DNA from: Acidobacteria bacterium UBA7540 | GTDB lineage: Bacteria > Acidobacteriota > Terriglobia > UBA7540 | Length of the DNA stretch: 15,597 bases | Direction of reading: 5' to 3' | Assembly: GCA_002478145.1 (NCBI GenBank) | Contig: DLMI01000042.1 | Span: forward strand, 1 to 15,597 | Shown: in pieces, positions 13,626-15,597 of the stretch | Layout of the letters: each line of letters starts with the position of its first letter | Position numbering within the stretch: the first letter of the stretch is position 1 | The notes under the pieces: generated by a model | What the model was told of the DNA's origin: nothing | Database searches by the model: none | Seen by the model: the letters and a program-made list of their open reading frames with translations, nothing else | Position numbers and translations under genes: made by a program

Positions 13626-13985
13626 ATGGTCGACCAATACGGGCCCATTCTGATTTTCATTGCTATCGCGGCCATCATCTTCCCCGCGTTGCTCTGGATC
13701 GCCAAGTTCTTCCGACCTTCCTTCAAACCAACCCCGGAGAAAGTTCTGCCTTACGAGTGCGGCATCACGCCGGAATCCGACGCGCGCGGGCGCTATACCG
13801 TGCGCTTTTATGTGGTCGCCATCCTGTTCGTGGTCTTTGAGGTTGAGACGGTCTTCCTCTACCCCTGGGCAGTGCAATTTCAAGTTCTGGGACTGTTGGG
13901 CCTGGTGGAGATGCTCGTGTTCCTGGGGATCTTGATCGTGGGTTATATCTGGCTCTGGAATCGCGGAGCGTTGAAATGGATTTAG
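13626..13985 (+). CDS. nuoA: NADH-quinone oxidoreductase subunit A
   Basis: Small inner-membrane subunit of respiratory complex I, at the junction between the peripheral and membrane arms. The 119-aa product has three membrane helices (about 7-27, 61-80 and 86-111). The conserved loop PYECGI (42-47, Cys45) follows helix 1, and FEVETVFLYPWAV (71-83) is in helix 2. The usual Asp of the FDxE motif is Glu72 here, a conservative change. The start at 13626 is preferred over the in-frame ATG at 13587 because AGAGG lies 10 nt upstream and the protein then has the family's normal length and N-terminus. nuoA usually heads a long nuo operon. Here the next gene is convergent and on the other strand, so this is an orphan copy or a displaced operon head. 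Confidence 0.95.
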   Translation: MVDQYGPILIFIAIAAIIFPALLWIAKFFRPSFKPTPEKVLPYECGITPESDARGRYTVRFYVVAILFVVFEVETVFLYPWAVQFQVLGLLGLVEMLVFLGILIVGYIWLWNRGALKWI

Positions 13986-14081
13986 TGACTGTTCCGTTTC
14001 CTGCCTAGGATTCCCTAATACAAACCTGAAATCGCAAGTTCGAGGTCGAGTGTGTCGTGGGAACAGTGCACGTAACCTGCG

Positions 14082-14216
14082 CCTGTCATCCTGAGGAGTC
14101 CCGATCTGATCGGGGCGACGAACCCGCCGCGGCGGGTCGGCAGTTCGCATGCGAGACTGAGCGCTTAGTTGGGGGGAGGAACTACAGAGATGCTTCGCTC
14201 CGCTCAGCATGACAGG
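14082..14216. repeat. Inverted-repeat element with nested palindromes (135 bp)
   Basis: The ends are inverted copies: CCTGTCATCCTGAG (14082-14095) and CTCAGCATGACAGG (14203-14216) pair with one mismatch. Inside are three perfect palindromes: CCCGATC-T-GATCGGG (14100-14114), ACCCGCCGCGGCGGGT (14122-14137) and TCGCATGCGA (14145-14154). TGTCATCCTGAG-type ends belong to a widespread class of dispersed intergenic repeats. On the minus strand the right end encodes HAERSEASL and a TAG stop, which form the tail of the LarA-like protein. It could act as a bidirectional terminator between convergent genes. Confidence 0.75.
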
Positions 14217-15465
14217 GAATCCGGACGCGATACAGCATTTCCCCAGCCCGGGGCACGATGAGGATTCCCTCTTTCTCACGGCTCTCCCATTCTTGGGGAT
14301 GGATGGTCGCCGGATCGAGGTAACCCAGGTTGATACGTCGGCACCGTTCTTCTGGGATGCCCGTAGCCAGCGTCACTTGAATGCGCGCACTCTCCTTGCC
14401 GCTGCACTTGTCGTACTGGCCCAGCCCTTTGACGTGCGTGGAGTGCGCCAGCACACCACCCGGATAGTTTTTGAACTTGTCCCAGTGCGCCAGAAAATAA
14501 TCGCGGCAGTGATAACCAATTTCATCTATCAGCTTGCCGTGCGTGTAGCTGACTTCGCGGATGTGGGGCGCAAAAATCACCACCTCGCCGCCCTCGGCGA
14601 CCGCCGGTTCCACCTTGTACATCCCTTTGGCCCCGGTCCAGAGATCGTCGTAGAGTTTGGGCATGACGGAGAGCACGCGCCGGAAGGGTTTTGCTACGCA
14701 AATTACGTGCTTTTCGGCAGAGAGGGCCGAGGCTGCCTTCCAAGCCTCTTGCGGTGAGCCGAAAAAAAGGCCTGCCAGACCTGCGTGGGTAACTACTAAG
14801 GCGAAGCAGGCGGTGGGCCGGTCGATGAGACTGGCGGCTCGATCGATGATGGCACGGACGGGCGTATAACCGGCGCCGATAATCTTGTAGTTGGTCATCA
14901 ACGCACCCAGCCAGTGAGTGAGGTTGATGATTTCCGGACCGCCGATTCCTGGAAAAAAATACTTGGTCCCCCCGGAGAAGCCGACAACTTCATGGGGAAA
15001 GACCGGCCCACAGATAATGAGTTGGTCGTAATCCAAAATCAGCTTGTTGAGCCGGACGGGCACCTCCTGGGCCAGCAGCCCGCCGGTTATCTCACCGATC
15101 TCAGAGGCGGGGATGACACCAAGCGTCACGAAGTTCGCGGGGTTTTCCCAGTGGTGATTGAAGATGTGGCTCTTGCCGGCTAGCTCGTTCCTCACCGGAC
15201 GCCCCACCAGCTCGCTCAATTGCTCGTCGTTCATTATGGGATGAGTGCCGAGCGCCACCAGATAATCCAAGGCTGCCACGCGCGGAGCAAGTTGCGTTTC
15301 GAAGAGCTCGAACATGCGCGGCATGGGCATGGTGCGTGTGCCGTCAGGGATGATGATGAGAACACGTTTGCCATCCACCGCCAGCGAGCTCAGACCCTGC
15401 TGCGTGATTTGACTGACTTCCTCGTGGATCAAGTATCGGTCTGCGAATCCTTCTCCAACGACCAT
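14182..15465 (-). CDS. LarA-family (lactate racemase-like) protein
   Basis: Member of the LarA/DUF2088 family, cytoplasmic racemases that use the nickel-pincer nucleotide cofactor for 2-hydroxy acids. The 427-aa product keeps the LarA residue pattern: Arg44 (PDGTR), His75 (ALGTHP), and His158, Lys168 and His184. The last three sit in FPHEVVGFSGGTKYFFPGIG and NLTHWLG, with spacings of 10 and 16 as in L. plantarum LarA His174/Lys184/His200. Lys168 would be the cofactor attachment site. The cofactor enzymes LarB, LarC and LarE are not in the window, and the substrate may not be lactate because the family is diverse. The start at 15465 is chosen because AAAGGA precedes it with good spacing and MVVGEG matches the usual family N-terminus. 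A TTG at 15558 would add 31 unconvincing residues. The final HAERSEASL comes from the inverted-repeat element at 14082-14216. Confidence 0.88.
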   Translation of the reverse strand: MVVGEGFADRYLIHEEVSQITQQGLSSLAVDGKRVLIIIPDGTRTMPMPRMFELFETQLAPRVAALDYLVALGTHPIMNDEQLSELVGRPVRNELAGKSHIFNHHWENPANFVTLGVIPASEIGEITGGLLAQEVPVRLNKLILDYDQLIICGPVFPHEVVGFSGGTKYFFPGIGGPEIINLTHWLGALMTNYKIIGAGYTPVRAIIDRAASLIDRPTACFALVVTHAGLAGLFFGSPQEAWKAASALSAEKHVICVAKPFRRVLSVMPKLYDDLWTGAKGMYKVEPAVAEGGEVVIFAPHIREVSYTHGKLIDEIGYHCRDYFLAHWDKFKNYPGGVLAHSTHVKGLGQYDKCSGKESARIQVTLATGIPEERCRRINLGYLDPATIHPQEWESREKEGILIVPRAGEMLYRVRIPCHAERSEASL

Positions 15466-15576
15466 TGGTTTCCTTTCTCTCGCGCATGTAGGGTCGCCGC
15501 TTGGGGCGGCCTCTGGAGCTTCGCAGGCCACAACAACTTTGCGTGGAGACGGAAGCAACCCCTCACCCGTCCCGCG

Positions 15577-15597
15577 TCCCGATGAAGTGCATCGGGA
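15577..15597. repeat. CCCGAT-type hairpin at the window edge
   Basis: TCCCGATG (15577-15584) pairs perfectly with CATCGGGA (15590-15597) around a 5-nt loop. It ends exactly at the window border and may extend further. It resembles the CCCGATC-T-GATCGGG palindrome at 14100-14114, so both may belong to one dispersed hairpin family. The remaining 15466-15576 is the region upstream of the LarA-like gene, with no clear promoter. Confidence 0.5.

Noticed and set aside
15466..15558. 31-residue N-terminal extension of the LarA-like protein from a TTG
   Set aside because: The extension is not family-like, and the ATG at 15465 has a good ribosome-binding site.

Overview
The window looks like a chromosomal segment of an acidobacterium (Terriglobia type). 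The reasons are a giant secreted S53 peptidase with Ig-like repeats and an acidobacterial-style C-terminal tail, GC-rich coding DNA, a panB-panC pair beside a deoxynucleoside-kinase remnant, a stand-alone nuoA, and intergenic DNA full of degenerate 7-bp repeats. This assignment is an inference from gene content; no rRNA or other marker is present.

Layout. 1-3802: a promoter and a secreted sedolisin-type peptidase (+). 3803-3976: a heptad-repeat hairpin. 3977-6708: a complete IS1595-family transposable element of 2716 bp with terminal inverted repeats and a perfect 8-bp target duplication (CTTACTAG). It carries a transposase, a 52-aa ORF overlapping the transposase stop, and an unrecognised 473-aa membrane protein as passenger, all on the minus strand. 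An internal third copy of the terminal repeat holds the transposase promoter and looks like the right end of a smaller ancestor. 6709-8619: an unrecognised secreted or anchored 323-aa protein (+) between gene-poor stretches. 8620-9099: a small exported HEAT-repeat protein (-). 9100-9900: repeats, an orphan terminator-like hairpin and several 7-bp-periodic tracts. 9903-10311: an internally deleted IS1634/IS4-type transposase remnant.

10421-12924: the pantothenate genes panB and panC (-). Here panC encodes a fusion of pantoate-beta-alanine ligase to a C-terminal domain resembling iron-sulfur uracil-DNA glycosylases. PanB makes ketopantoate. PanC condenses pantoate with beta-alanine to give pantothenate, the precursor of coenzyme A. 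The ketopantoate reductase and aspartate decarboxylase steps are not in the window. 12925-13262: a 105-bp heptad tract followed by a branched hairpin with a U-rich 3' side on the minus strand. 13263-13460: a 5'-truncated deoxynucleoside kinase. 13626-13985: nuoA, the membrane subunit A of complex I, with no other nuo gene beside it. 14082-14216: an inverted-repeat element that supplies the last residues of the next gene. 14182-15465: a LarA-family (nickel-pincer racemase-like) protein (-). A short CCCGAT-type hairpin closes the window.

The strongest leads are the passenger-carrying IS1595 element, the PanC/UDG-like fusion, the branched RNA candidate upstream of panB, and the family of 7-bp-periodic intergenic tracts.
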